From the NCBI GenBank assembly GCA_947498935.1, contig CANMMM010000008.1, forward strand, positions 141,077 through 205,076: 64,000 nt of DNA, read 5' to 3'. The translations under genes were made by a program, and so were the position numbers. Under the pieces are notes generated by a model that saw only the letters and a program-made list of their open reading frames with translations, did no database searches and was not told the origin of the DNA. Source of the stretch: an uncultured Aquimarina sp. Its GTDB lineage: Bacteria; Bacteroidota; Bacteroidia; Flavobacteriales; Flavobacteriaceae. How positions within the stretch are numbered: position 1 is the first letter of the stretch; each line of letters starts with the position of its first letter. Below, in pieces: positions 1-9,641 of the stretch.

Positions 1-1
1 A

Positions 2-709
2 CAACGTGTTGATTTCTTTGGAGCACGATTAGACCAATTACCACTCATATGGAAAGACCTTATTGAGCACGGTTTCGAAAGCGGACATGCGTATGGAAAA
101 TCATTACGTACTGTAAAAAGTTGTGTAGGTTCTACATGGTGTCGTTATGGCATGGATGAGAGTGTGAGTTTTGCCATCGAATTAGAAGAGCGCTACAAAG
201 GATTACGTTCTCCTCATAAACTCAAAGGGGGTGTATCAGGCTGTATTAGAGAATGTGCAGAAGCTAGATGTAAAGACTTTGGTGTCATAGCCGTAGAAGG
301 TGGATGGAATCTATATGTGTGTGGAAATGGAGGTGCAAATCCTAAGCATGCAGAACTATTAGCCGAACAAATAGACAATGAAACAGTAATTAAATACTTA
401 GATCGATTCCTTATGTACTACATCCGTACAGCAGCTCCATTAGAGCGTACTGCTAAATGGTTAGATAAATTAGAAGGCGGAATCGATTACCTAAAAAAAG
501 TAGTTATAGAGGATTCATTAGCACTAGCCGATGAATTAGAAGCAGAAATGGCTACATTAGTAGACAATTTCCAATGCGAATGGACACAAGCAATAGAGGA
601 TGAAGAAATGATGAAACGTTTTAATCATTTTGTAAACAGTGATGCTGCTGATGACAACTTAGTATTTGTACCACTAAGAGATCAAAAGATGCCTAAACAC
701 TGGAGTTAA
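2..709 (+). CDS. nirB: Nitrite reductase [NAD(P)H] large subunit, C-terminal part (5' truncated by window edge)
   Basis: This is the C-terminal third of the sirohaem/[4Fe-4S] subunit of cytoplasmic NAD(P)H nitrite reductase, which reduces nitrite to ammonium. The frame is open from base 2, and the first visible residues already match NirB (QRVDFFGARLDQLP, then FESGHAYGK). The cofactor motifs are visible: CVGSTWC (C-x5-C) just before an internal ATG at 152, and GCIREC (C-x3-C) followed by GWNLYVCGNGG. The internal ATG is not the real start because the first cysteine pair lies upstream of it. The N-terminal FAD/NAD(P)H and [2Fe-2S] domains are outside the window. nirD follows after 45 bp. Assignment is secure; only the extent is unknown. 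Confidence 0.95.
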   Translation, partial: QRVDFFGARLDQLPLIWKDLIEHGFESGHAYGKSLRTVKSCVGSTWCRYGMDESVSFAIELEERYKGLRSPHKLKGGVSGCIRECAEARCKDFGVIAVEGGWNLYVCGNGGANPKHAELLAEQIDNETVIKYLDRFLMYYIRTAAPLERTAKWLDKLEGGIDYLKKVVIEDSLALADELEAEMATLVDNFQCEWTQAIEDEEMMKRFNHFVNSDAADDNLVFVPLRDQKMPKHWS

Positions 710-754
710 GAACCCCTTAGTCCTTTCGTAGTCAGTAATTACCAAAATTAAGAA

Positions 755-1132
755 ATGGAAAAAATATTAGAATCCTATAAGACCACAGCAGTCGAAGACG
801 TAACCGTATGGTACGAAGCTGCAAAAGTAAGCGAATTCCCAAAAAACGGAGGCGCTTGTATTAAATACAAATCAAAACAAATAGCTATTTTTAATTTCGA
901 AAGAAAAAATAGCTGGTATGCCTGTCAGAATGTATGCCCACACAAGATGGAAATGGTACTAAGCCGCGGTATGATTGGCGAGCAATCAGGAGTGCCTAAA
1001 GTAGCATGTCCGATGCATAAAAAAACTTTTTCTTTAGAAAACGGAGAGAATCTAAATGGAGATTTACCAGCAATAGCAACGTATCCTGTAAAAATTGAAA
1101 ACGATACTGTATATATCGGTTTTAGCGAATAA
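755..1132 (+). CDS. nirD: Nitrite reductase small subunit, Rieske-type ferredoxin domain
   Basis: This 125-residue protein is the small subunit that pairs with NirB. It is a single Rieske-like domain. A C-P-H triplet (in NVCPHKMEM) and a C-P-M-H quartet (in VACPMHKKTF) supply the Cys/His ligands of a Rieske-type [2Fe-2S] cluster, so this copy keeps the metal ligands that some NirD proteins lack. Length and position directly after nirB are normal for the family. The ATG is preceded by AT-rich sequence without a strong Shine-Dalgarno, as usual in Bacteroidota. Cytoplasmic; almost certainly co-transcribed with nirB. Confidence 0.93.
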   Translation: MEKILESYKTTAVEDVTVWYEAAKVSEFPKNGGACIKYKSKQIAIFNFERKNSWYACQNVCPHKMEMVLSRGMIGEQSGVPKVACPMHKKTFSLENGENLNGDLPAIATYPVKIENDTVYIGFSE

Positions 1133-1167
1133 GCCAATATATGATACGTTTCTTACATTAAAAATCT

Positions 1168-1175
1168 TAAATTTG
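1168..1175 (+). promoter_or_regulatory. Bacteroidota-type -7 element upstream of the DUF4202 gene
   Basis: TAAATTTG fits the TAnnTTTG -7 consensus exactly and lies 25 bp before the ATG at 1201. A TTTC 19 bp before it (start to start) could be a weak -33. It suggests that DUF4202 and the kinase after it have their own promoter besides read-through from nirBD. Confidence 0.45.
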
Positions 1176-1200
1176 TGGGATATTTTAATTTTTATATCCT

Positions 1201-1788
1201 ATGCCACCTAAAAATTTAGAGCACGTTTTTAATGATATTGATTTTGCCAATGCTAAAGACCCAAACACAGAAATAGTTGATGGAAATTCTATTCCAAAAG
1301 AACTAATTTATGGGCAGCGCATGTCGCTACTATTGGATAAATTTCATCCAAATGCATCAGAAGCGGTACAAATAGCGGCAAGAGCACAACATATTTGCAG
1401 GTGGGAAATCCCTAGAAAAGACTATCCTCTGGATCGCGTAGGATACCTTAAATGGAGAACCGAACTAAAAAAATTCCATGCCGATAAAGCGGCTGCAATA
1501 CTTACTAAAAATGGATGCTCAACAGAAATCATTGAACGTGTATCCTTTTTATTACAAAAAAAGAAGCTTAAGAAAGACAGCGAAACACAACTACTAGAGG
1601 ATGTGATTTGCCTTGTCTTTCTTGAGTTTTATTACGATGCCTTTAGTGTAAAACACACAGATGAAAAGGTGATAGATATTCTACAAAAAACATGGAAAAA
1701 AATGTCTGAAAAAGGACATGAAGCGGCACTACAAATCCACTATTCCGAAAAAGGTTTACAACTGATTAAACAAGCCTTGGACTTATAA
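1201..1788 (+). CDS. DUF4202 family protein
   Basis: A 195-residue soluble, mainly helical protein that I recognise as DUF4202. Family hallmarks are FANAKDPNTE near the N-terminus, PKELIYGQRMS, ARAQHICRWEIPRKDYP, GYLKWRTELKKFHA and LEDVICLVFLE. The conserved His, Arg, Glu and Asp residues suggest a metal- or substrate-binding helical fold, but no reaction is established. DUF4202 genes commonly sit beside assimilatory nitrite or sulfite reductase genes, and here it follows nirD by 68 bp, so a role in nitrogen assimilation is a fair inference from context only. The kinase gene starts 21 bp after its stop. Confidence 0.85.
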   Translation: MPPKNLEHVFNDIDFANAKDPNTEIVDGNSIPKELIYGQRMSLLLDKFHPNASEAVQIAARAQHICRWEIPRKDYPLDRVGYLKWRTELKKFHADKAAAILTKNGCSTEIIERVSFLLQKKKLKKDSETQLLEDVICLVFLEFYYDAFSVKHTDEKVIDILQKTWKKMSEKGHEAALQIHYSEKGLQLIKQALDL

Positions 1789-1809
1789 AACAGTGAGCGG
1801 CAGTATTAC

Positions 1810-3150
1810 ATGAAGATCACTAAACATATTCAGCATCTATACATAGGAGTATCTATTGGGATACTTTCTGTAGGCATCGCTATAGCGAATCTTTGGTACC
1901 AACTAGCCTACCCTATTTTAACTACTATTTTTCTAATCATTTTCTGTAGTAGCTGTATTATAGTATACAGAAGCATTTTTTCTATTCAGAAACAAATGCT
2001 TCTGCTTCAAAAAAAAGCAGCAGAAGCTACTGATAATATAGAGCGATTGCAAAAATCGAATTTGGTTAAAGAGCAACAGATCAAAGAACTCTCTACGCTT
2101 ACTTACGCACTTGATCAAACACTACTCTATGCCCGTGTGCATACCGATGGTACTATCATCAGTATCGGACAACGTTTTGCTAAATTAATCCTAGCTTCTA
2201 GCAAGCATAAAGGAAAAAATATAGCTGAATACATGAAATTAGGCGAACTACAAAGAAATAGTATCCTACAGCTCATCGCACAGAACAAAGGAGGTGTTTT
2301 TAATGAAGAATTTTTTTTTCAGAGTCACCACCAAAAAAAAATATGGCTTAACGTCTCTATCCTTAGTGTATTTAAGCCTTCTGGTACTGTAGAAAAGCTA
2401 CTCATATGCACCGATATTACAAAACGTAAAGAAGCCAAAACTGAGATCGAAGAACTCAGAGCCCTGCACTACCAAAAACAAGAAGAACGCCAGAAAACCA
2501 ACGCAAGTCTTATCGTAGAAGCCCAAGAAGAAGAACGAAAAAGAATCGCCAAAGAGATTCATGACAGTATTGGACAGATGCTTACTGCATTAAAGTTTAA
2601 TATAGAATCTATCAACCCAGCGCAAGTAGATAAAATGAATCAAAAAATAGAAGGCCTTAAAAAACTTTCTAAAGACTTGATACAAGGCATCAGAATGGCC
2701 ACCTTTAACCTCACACCTCCAGAACTGAAAGATTATGGCGTGATCAAAGCATTGCAAAAAATGACCTATGAGCTGAATCGCCTTACCAATAAAAATATCA
2801 TTTTCGAAGACCAAACTTCCCAAATTCTACGATTTGATTCCTTAGTAGAAACCAATCTATACAGAGTAACGCAAGAAGCTATTAATAATGCCGTGAAATA
2901 TGCAGAAGCTTCTTTTATCATGGTCACCATTAATGCATCAGAAAACCTACTGAGCATTACCATACAAGATAATGGAAAAGGCTTTGACATAAACAGCATA
3001 CCTTCTAAGCCCAAAAACAATGCTGAAGGTGGTATGGGGCTATTTTTTATGAAAGAACGCATGAACTATATAAATGGTAGAATTTTTATCAATTCTGCTC
3101 CTAATAATGGAACACGAATTACTTTAAATTATCCCATGAACACCACTTAA
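1810..3150 (+). CDS. NarX/DegS-type sensor histidine kinase with PAS domain
   Basis: A 446-residue membrane sensor. Two adjacent hydrophobic segments (about residues 10-32 and 35-55) form an N-terminal hairpin anchor with almost no periplasmic loop. A coiled coil (about 60-95) follows, then a PAS-like region (about 105-210, ending CTDITKRKEA). The HisKA_3 dimerisation domain has the phospho-acceptor in EERKRIAKEIHDSIGQ, His251. The HATPase domain has an N box (QEAINNAVKYA) and a G box (DNGKGFD, GGMGLFFMKERM). HisKA_3 kinases normally pair with LuxR/NarL-type regulators, but none is encoded nearby, so the partner is probably upstream of nirB or elsewhere. The signal sensed is unknown; a link with nitrite use is inferred from position. 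Confidence 0.85.
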   Translation: MKITKHIQHLYIGVSIGILSVGIAIANLWYQLAYPILTTIFLIIFCSSCIIVYRSIFSIQKQMLLLQKKAAEATDNIERLQKSNLVKEQQIKELSTLTYALDQTLLYARVHTDGTIISIGQRFAKLILASSKHKGKNIAEYMKLGELQRNSILQLIAQNKGGVFNEEFFFQSHHQKKIWLNVSILSVFKPSGTVEKLLICTDITKRKEAKTEIEELRALHYQKQEERQKTNASLIVEAQEEERKRIAKEIHDSIGQMLTALKFNIESINPAQVDKMNQKIEGLKKLSKDLIQGIRMATFNLTPPELKDYGVIKALQKMTYELNRLTNKNIIFEDQTSQILRFDSLVETNLYRVTQEAINNAVKYAEASFIMVTINASENLLSITIQDNGKGFDINSIPSKPKNNAEGGMGLFFMKERMNYINGRIFINSAPNNGTRITLNYPMNTT

Positions 3151-3197
3151 TCACACATACACTAAGCAAAAGAACTAACCCCAAAATTAACACTATC

Positions 3198-3575
3198 GTG
3201 AGTAAAAAGAAGAAAGAAGTAAAATACATAATGAATTGGGAGTCTCAAAAAGTCTACAAGCAAGAGACAATCAGTAGTAAATTTGTAAAATTTCTGAAAG
3301 AAGAAGAAGTAGCAGCCCTTATTTCCGAACAAGATACTCAATTAGGCATTATTTCTGAACGAAATAGCATTGATTGGATTGACCCCAAAGAAAACAATGA
3401 ATTATGGGAAGATAGTGTCCAACAGCATATCTGCGAAAAAATACTGATAGACGATGATGATGATCATTTTGTACGATGTGAATACAATGAGTTCAAAGGC
3501 AATTATTTCTATGTAGCAAGTCTATGGCAACTCCACAACAAAAAAAATCTAATCATCTTAGAGCATTACCACTAA
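3198..3575 (+). CDS. Hypothetical acidic protein
   Basis: A 125-residue soluble protein I do not recognise. It starts with a Lys-rich stretch (MSKKKKE), is acidic overall, and has a run of five Asp near residue 80 (DDDDDHFVRCEYNEF). There is no signal peptide or membrane segment. The annotated start is a GTG; an in-frame ATG at 3231 (residue 12) is an equally possible start. It lies 47 bp after the histidine kinase on the same strand, so it could be the last gene of that operon. Nothing supports a function. Confidence 0.6.
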   Translation: MSKKKKEVKYIMNWESQKVYKQETISSKFVKFLKEEEVAALISEQDTQLGIISERNSIDWIDPKENNELWEDSVQQHICEKILIDDDDDHFVRCEYNEFKGNYFYVASLWQLHNKKNLIILEHYH

Positions 3576-4233
3576 TCAAAAAATAAAAAAAACACATATT
3601 CCCCCACTTTTTTGGGAAAATTACCATCTTCAGAGGAATGTTAATCGTACTAGATTTTCCAGTTATACAATCAAAACTACCTTTGATACAAAAATACACC
3701 CCTTTTATGTAATACAAATCATTAAAAAATACACTTTTAGTACATTTGATACATGCTAATACAACACACACAGTAGTAGCTACATGATACAGCAGTATGA
3801 TGCATTAGAACAAAATAACGAATTCGCTTAGCTATTATTTAAACTGATGCTTTAACCTTGTTTTCTTTTGATAAAGTTGTAGTCTTTGGATATAGTTTTA
3901 GGTAAACTTTCTACTCCTTTTGTCAAAACAGTTTAGAACTACTAGCAGCACGTTATCTCTGATGCATCACAGCTGTACATACATTATATATAGCTAATCT
4001 CTACTTAGATAGTAGTTATTACTACATATAAACATATACAAGTATACAACACATACATATTTTGTGTAGAATAAAGTTTACACACACCCTTTATAACCAC
4101 GATGCTTTATATAAAAACAGTATCTTAAAACTATAAGATTGATTATAAACAAAATTTATGTAGCATGTATACAAATTGCCACAAGCTAAACAGTATATTA
4201 TTTAAAATGTAAAGTAGTAGGTAGTACTACAAC
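3576..4233. other. 658-bp convergent intergenic region without a gene
   Basis: This lies between the 3' ends of two convergent genes. I see no ORF with codon structure, no tRNA, no family A or B repeat and no strong hairpin; a short CCCCC/GGG stem near 3602-3617 is too weak to call a terminator. It is very AT-rich, with many TACATA-like words. No function is supported. Confidence 0.6.
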
Positions 4234-5103
4234 CTAGTTTACAGGATATTTCTTTTTAATTACATCATTACGATAGTAATCGATAATACCATCAATAGGT
4301 CTACGTACGATGTTCCCTACCGTAAGATGATAAGGCCATACAGCAGCTCTAATAATATCTTCACTAAAATGCGCGATAGAACCTATAAAGTGTACAGGTA
4401 CATTCTGTGCTTCTGGGAAACATAATACTCTCGTTTCTACAAACTCTTGAATACCTTCTGTAATAATCTTATAGAAATACCCATTACGCTCACTCGTAAA
4501 AATAAATTCTGCAAAAGAAGCTAAATATGTATTAGGATTTGATTTCTTATATAGATTCTCTTTGATCGTATCGGAAGTTAAGTCGAATCGTTTCTCGAAT
4601 TCTGATGCCACTTCAGGTGGCATTCTTTTGTAGTAATAATCTCTAATAAGTCGTTTTCCGAAGTAATTTCCACTTGCTTCATCCATTAAGATATATCCTA
4701 ATGAGTCTACAGCCATGTGTATTTCATCTCCATCGAAATAACAGCTATTAGATCCAGTACCTAATATACATACGATACCAGGTTCGGTAGTAGCAGCATA
4801 TACTGCAGCTACCATATCTTCTTTTACTAACACCTCTGCATTTACAAAAAAGTTTTCGAATACCTTTTGTAGCATTGCAGCTGGTTTTTCTGTACCACAT
4901 CCCGCACCATAAAAATGAACCGCCTCTATAGACGCACTGTGGGATACTAAGTCTGCATTGTCTTGAATTCTTTTTTCTAACAAAGACTTTTCGAATACAG
5001 CAGGATTTAACCCTTCTGTACGGGTTTTAAACACAATCTCTCCTGTACTATCCAGAAGAATCCAATCGCATTTTGTAGAACCACCATCAGCTATTAAAAT
5101 CAT
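4234..5103 (-). CDS. BadF/BadG/BcrA/BcrD-type ATPase, probable N-acetylglucosamine kinase-like sugar kinase
   Basis: A 289-residue actin-fold (ASKHA) kinase. Phosphate-1 is at the extreme N-terminus (IADGGSTKCDW), phosphate-2 is VCILGTGSNSCYFDG, and the MDEASGNYFGKRLIRDYY block is typical of the BadF/eukaryotic-NAGK branch found in nearly all Bacteroidota. The family includes GlcNAc and glucosamine kinases and 2-hydroxyacyl-CoA dehydratase activators; small size, no Fe-S cysteine pair and the glycolytic neighbours favour a cytoplasmic amino-sugar or sugar kinase. The exact substrate is not shown by sequence. It lies downstream of gapA on the same strand, but a terminator hairpin separates them, so it is probably transcribed partly on its own. 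Confidence 0.75.
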   Translation of the reverse strand: MILIADGGSTKCDWILLDSTGEIVFKTRTEGLNPAVFEKSLLEKRIQDNADLVSHSASIEAVHFYGAGCGTEKPAAMLQKVFENFFVNAEVLVKEDMVAAVYAATTEPGIVCILGTGSNSCYFDGDEIHMAVDSLGYILMDEASGNYFGKRLIRDYYYKRMPPEVASEFEKRFDLTSDTIKENLYKKSNPNTYLASFAEFIFTSERNGYFYKIITEGIQEFVETRVLCFPEAQNVPVHFIGSIAHFSEDIIRAAVWPYHLTVGNIVRRPIDGIIDYYRNDVIKKKYPVN

Positions 5104-5147
5104 TTTTAGAGTATTTTTATGTTATAAATATTTAGTAAAAGAGATAA

Positions 5148-5184
5148 TAAAAAAGCCCCAATAATTGTATACATATTAGGGCCT
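5148..5184 (-). terminator. Intrinsic terminator downstream of gapA
   Basis: Read on the minus strand, a GGCCCTAATA/TATTGGGGC stem (one G-U pair) with an AT-rich loop is followed by six or more T. It sits 17 bp after the gapA stop. Confidence 0.75.
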
Positions 5185-5200
5185 TGTATATTTCAGATTC

Positions 5201-6250
<1,050 letters not shown>

Positions 6251-7237
6251 TTACACAGAGGTAATGTCTGCAACCTTAACCAATCGATCGTGTTGATGTA
6301 TTCTTTTCTCTAGTGCTTTGGTTAGAGATACCAATGTTACATTTTTATGTACAATTCCTACCATCATTTCGCTTTTACCTTCTAATAAGGCCTCTACAGC
6401 ACCTACACCTAATTTACTGGCCAATACCCTATCAAAACAGCTAGGTGCTCCTCCTCTTTGTATATGTCCTAATACTGAAACTCGCACTTCATACCCTTTT
6501 AGGTTTTCTTCTACATATTCACCGAGTTCAAATATATTTTTTCCAGATTTATCACCCTCAGCTACAACTATGATACTAGAGGTTTTTCCAGATTTTTTGC
6601 TTTTTCGTAGTGATTCAATCAATCGATCCACTCCCATATCTTCTTCTGGGATTAGGATTTCCTCTGCACCAGCACCGATACCTGCATTTAATGCTATATC
6701 ACCTGCATCTCTACCCATTACTTCGATCAGAAATAAACGATTGTGCGAACTAGCAGTATCTCTAATTTTATCAATCGCATCTACTACTGTATTTAGTGCA
6801 GTATCATATCCGATTGTATAATCAGTACCATTGATATCGTTATCTATAGTTCCAGGAATCCCTACTACTGGAAAATTAAATTCTTCTGATAATTTAAGTG
6901 CTCCTGTAAAACTTCCATCTCCTCCAATGACTACAAGCGCATCAATTTGATTTTTTACCAAATTGTCATGTGCTTTCTTTCGTCCTTCTACAGTACGAAA
7001 TTCATCACATCTTGCAGACTTTAAGAAGGTTCCACCTTTATTAACAATATTTCTTACCGAGCGTGCATTAAGTTCTAGAATCTCATTTTGGATCAGACCC
7101 TCATATCCTTTATAGACTCCAAAACAGTCTATCTTATAATAACTACAGGCACGAACCACTGCACGTATTGCAGCGTTCATTCCAGGGGCATCTCCCCCAG
7201 AGGTAAGTACGGCTATTTTGTTTACTTTATTTATCAT
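6251..7237 (-). CDS. pfkA: ATP-dependent 6-phosphofructokinase
   Basis: Phosphorylates fructose-6-P to fructose-1,6-bisphosphate. Motifs are TSGGDAPGMNAAIR (residues 12-25), GGDGS (105-109; the Gly-containing form typical of ATP rather than PPi enzymes), PGTIDND with catalytic Asp132, RDAGDIALNAGI, and GHIQRGGAPSCFDR. I chose the ATG at 7237, which gives 328 residues (the usual length); a TTG nine bases upstream only adds three residues. It is first gene of the pfkA-gapA operon. Upstream, a palindromic AAAACGTTTT core overlaps a near-consensus -7 element, implying control by a LacI-family repressor, plausibly the one encoded 10 kb away in the maltose cluster (inference). Confidence 0.96.
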   Translation of the reverse strand: MINKVNKIAVLTSGGDAPGMNAAIRAVVRACSYYKIDCFGVYKGYEGLIQNEILELNARSVRNIVNKGGTFLKSARCDEFRTVEGRKKAHDNLVKNQIDALVVIGGDGSFTGALKLSEEFNFPVVGIPGTIDNDINGTDYTIGYDTALNTVVDAIDKIRDTASSHNRLFLIEVMGRDAGDIALNAGIGAGAEEILIPEEDMGVDRLIESLRKSKKSGKTSSIIVVAEGDKSGKNIFELGEYVEENLKGYEVRVSVLGHIQRGGAPSCFDRVLASKLGVGAVEALLEGKSEMMVGIVHKNVTLVSLTKALEKRIHQHDRLVKVADITSV

Positions 7238-7282
7238 CGGAGCCAAAACTATTGTTAATGGTTTTAATAACCTAATTTAGCG

Positions 7283-7302
7283 AAAATCTAAAACGTTTTC
7301 GG
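7283..7302 (-). promoter_or_regulatory. Putative LacI-family operator overlapping the pfkA promoter
   Basis: On the minus strand the order is CCGAAAACGTTTTAG then ATTTTCG. The AAAACGTTTT palindrome (7290-7299) directly abuts and partly overlaps TAGATTTT, one mismatch from TAnnTTTG. It is 46 bp upstream of the pfkA ATG. The CGNAAACGTTTTCG form recurs in the susC/lacI intergenic region. Confidence 0.55.
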
Positions 7303-7559
7303 TTAATAAATTCAGTATATCCTCACAAAAAATGTACGGTTTTAACATATTTTCGCGCATAAAATTACGGAATAATCGATCCTCTAACATATTCTATACA
7401 ATACTCTAAAAAATTATTACTCAACTATACTGCATCCCTAATTTCGCAGTGCTAAAGATCGCGATTTTATCATATTAAAAAAAATGAAAGCAAAAAATAA
7501 TATTCCTCTCAAAAAAAGGTAGGTTTTTATACCAATTCATTGTGTTTTTATCAGTAGTA

Positions 7560-7720
7560 GGGCGTTCCCCAAGGGTCGGGCTATCCGTTATATCTTTTTT
7601 GTTTTGTTTAAAAGAAGTGGTTTACACTTTTTGTAATTGGCTATAAAAATGATCTTTTGTAATCAAAAAAGTGTAGATAACTTCTAAACAAAAAAGGATG
7701 CCACTGCTATCCCTAACGCA
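7560..7720 (+). repeat. Family A repeat, copy A1 (split by a family B insertion)
   Basis: The left block GGGCGTTCCCCAAGGGTCGG and the right block ending CTATCCCTAACGCA match the other nine copies. The central poly-T/poly-A hairpin (CTTTTTTGTTTTGTTT/AAACAAAAAAG) is interrupted at its apex by a 71-bp family B element, so the copy is 161 bp instead of about 90. It belongs to subfamily 1. It lies in a divergent intergenic region that otherwise holds only the pfkA promoter and the leader of the lipoprotein gene at 7881. Confidence 0.85.
7614..7684 (+). mobile_element. Family B element, copy B1 (internally deleted, nested in A1)
   Basis: It starts GAAGTGGTTTACACTTTTTG, keeps the TTGGCTATAAAAATGATCTTTTG left half, and ends AAAAAAGTGTAGATAACTTC, so both ends are present but the centre is lost (71 bp instead of 160). 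The flanks TTTAAAA and TAAAC are consistent with insertion into the loop of A1, with an imperfect TAA/TAAA duplication. Confidence 0.75.
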
Positions 7721-7880
7721 AAATCATCTCTATACATTAAAAATCAAGTATATAAATGAGCTTTGTAAATCTTTTTTCTGAAAAGAAAACACTTTAAAAA
7801 ATCACAAGTATCTATTTTAAAATATATTATGACTATATTAACACTTTATTTAACATTTACACAACCCCAATATAATAGCT

Positions 7881-9446
7881 ATGAAAAACAGAAACGTAAC
7901 TTTTCTTCTCATCTATGTTTTATTGTTCTTTAGTTGTAATTCATCAGATGATGGTGCAACTGTAGTAGAACCGGAGATAATTAACGATTCCCCAGAGATT
8001 GAAATAGAAACTGAAATATACAATGAAATTAACTTTGGAGACATTGTACAAAATATTTCGAACACAAAAACATTTACTGTCAAAAATATTGGAAATTCCG
8101 ATTTGATAATCGACAATATACAGATCCCTGAAAATTTTTCTATTGACTTCACTTCAGGTACTATTGCGCCCTTTTCTTCTAGGGAAATCAAACTGACTTT
8201 TTCACCTACTACTATTGATAGTTATAGTGGTGAACTGAATATTACATCTAACGCGGTCAATACGCCTCCTAGTATTAAAATTAATGCCAATGGCGTAAGT
8301 GAAATATTTCCTGATTTTATTTTTTTAAAAGGTCGACAAGAAGTTGAAGATTTTATACAAAGAGGATATACAAAAGTCAATGGACCTCTTCATATTTCTG
8401 GCATTGATATTACCAGTTTATCTATCTTAAGCCAAATAAAAGAAGTAAAAAGTTTATTCATTAAAGCTACTAAGATTAAAAGCTTAGAGGGAGTACAAGG
8501 AATAAAGGTAACTGATAAAATATCAATTGAAAGTAATTCCTATTTGACGAATATAGATGTTTTTCCAAAAATAACTTATTTAAAAAATATATTTATATAT
8601 GGTAATACACTACTTAAAGCTATTGATGGACTTTCTTGTATAGAAGAAATCAATTTGTTAACTCTCCGAGATAATGAAGCTTTAGAAAATATTGATGGCT
8701 TAGCGAATCTAAAAACAGTTCATATTAAATTTGAATTAGACCGAAATCCAGTTTTACAAAACATAAACGGTCTTTCTTCTCTAGAAAAAGCAGATATCAT
8801 AACAATTCACTCTTGTCCTATTTTAGAGGACCTCAATGGACTATCGGCTCTTAAATCAGTAAATGAAATAGATATTCGAGATAATTCGAGCTTGTACAAT
8901 TACTGTGGTTTTCAACAATCAATAGAAAACACAAACTCTTTACTAACTTTTAGAAATCGCTATAACCCAGACCGTTCTCATATCATAAATGGTGAATGTA
9001 GTAGAGAAGTACCAACTGGCGTTTATGATATGCAACTAATAATAAATAGTAAATCTGATATAGAATTTTTTGTTACCAACCAATTTCATACCATAGAAGG
9101 TGATCTTGTGATATCCGTTAGTTCTAGCATTGATCCGTTGTTTACATTAACCTTTTTAGAAAGTTTAAAAGAAGTACAAGGTAGTTTAAAAATCAAAAAA
9201 ACAGCCTTAATGAATCTAAATGGATTAGAAAATTTAGCCTATGTTGGTGGTTTTATTACAATTGAAGATAATGAAATGCTGAGTGACTTTTGTGGTATCT
9301 TACCATTGATCAATAATGGAAAAATCAACAAGAAAGAACCTCTTTTGTATCGTAACGGAATTGCATCTCCCGACAGGTATGTTTGTAGAAACAATTTGTA
9401 TAACCCTACTTTTGAGGATTTACAAAATGAAATATGTACACCCTAA
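7881..9446 (+). CDS. Surface lipoprotein with ASH-like Ig domain and leucine-rich/receptor-L-type repeats
   Basis: A 521-residue lipoprotein. The signal is MKNRNVTFLLIYVLLFFSC with the lipidated Cys about residue 19. Residues about 45-140 form an ASH/choice-of-anchor-D-like beta-sandwich (NISNTKTFTVKNIGNSDLII, then LTFSPTTIDSYSGELNITSNA). The rest is a solenoid of 22-25 residue repeats of the type L..I.GL..L..V..I.I..N, followed by a second partial block (residues about 370-470), each ended by a Cys-containing cap (YNYCGFQ, LSDFCGI). Such proteins of Bacteroidota usually face outwards and bind ligands or other cells. No enzyme motif is present. It stands alone between the glycolytic operon and the amylase; codon use is more AT-rich than in the sugar genes. 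Confidence 0.7.
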   Translation: MKNRNVTFLLIYVLLFFSCNSSDDGATVVEPEIINDSPEIEIETEIYNEINFGDIVQNISNTKTFTVKNIGNSDLIIDNIQIPENFSIDFTSGTIAPFSSREIKLTFSPTTIDSYSGELNITSNAVNTPPSIKINANGVSEIFPDFIFLKGRQEVEDFIQRGYTKVNGPLHISGIDITSLSILSQIKEVKSLFIKATKIKSLEGVQGIKVTDKISIESNSYLTNIDVFPKITYLKNIFIYGNTLLKAIDGLSCIEEINLLTLRDNEALENIDGLANLKTVHIKFELDRNPVLQNINGLSSLEKADIITIHSCPILEDLNGLSALKSVNEIDIRDNSSLYNYCGFQQSIENTNSLLTFRNRYNPDRSHIINGECSREVPTGVYDMQLIINSKSDIEFFVTNQFHTIEGDLVISVSSSIDPLFTLTFLESLKEVQGSLKIKKTALMNLNGLENLAYVGGFITIEDNEMLSDFCGILPLINNGKINKKEPLLYRNGIASPDRYVCRNNLYNPTFEDLQNEICTP

Positions 9447-9581
9447 AGTAAGTTACTAGCATTTTTTGATCTACAAACTTTTCATAAACTTGTACAAAGC
9501 TATTGGGTAAGAATAAAACAGTAACTTTATAGTATGATTAAAGAAGATTCATGTTCGCTAATCACATGCGATACTGGATTC

Positions 9582-9629
9582 CTAAAAACTAAAATTGCGC
9601 TCTTGGTGGAGCGCCATTTTAGTTTTTAG
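9582..9629. terminator. Long bidirectional terminator hairpin
   Basis: CTAAAAACTAAAATTGCGCT pairs with AGCGCCATTTTAGTTTTTAG (20-bp arms, one mismatch, short loop). The A-rich and T-rich outer parts make it work in both directions, between the lipoprotein stop (136 bp upstream) and the amylase stop (13 bp downstream). Confidence 0.85.
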
Positions 9630-9641
9630 AAATTGCTGATA

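Noticed and set aside
614..627. GAAACGTTTTAATC inside nirB as a LacI-type operator
   Set aside because: It lies within coding sequence in a conserved gene and lacks the CG flank; likely chance.
6318..6821. 167-codon frame opposite pfkA
   Set aside because: Antisense shadow of a clearly conserved enzyme gene.
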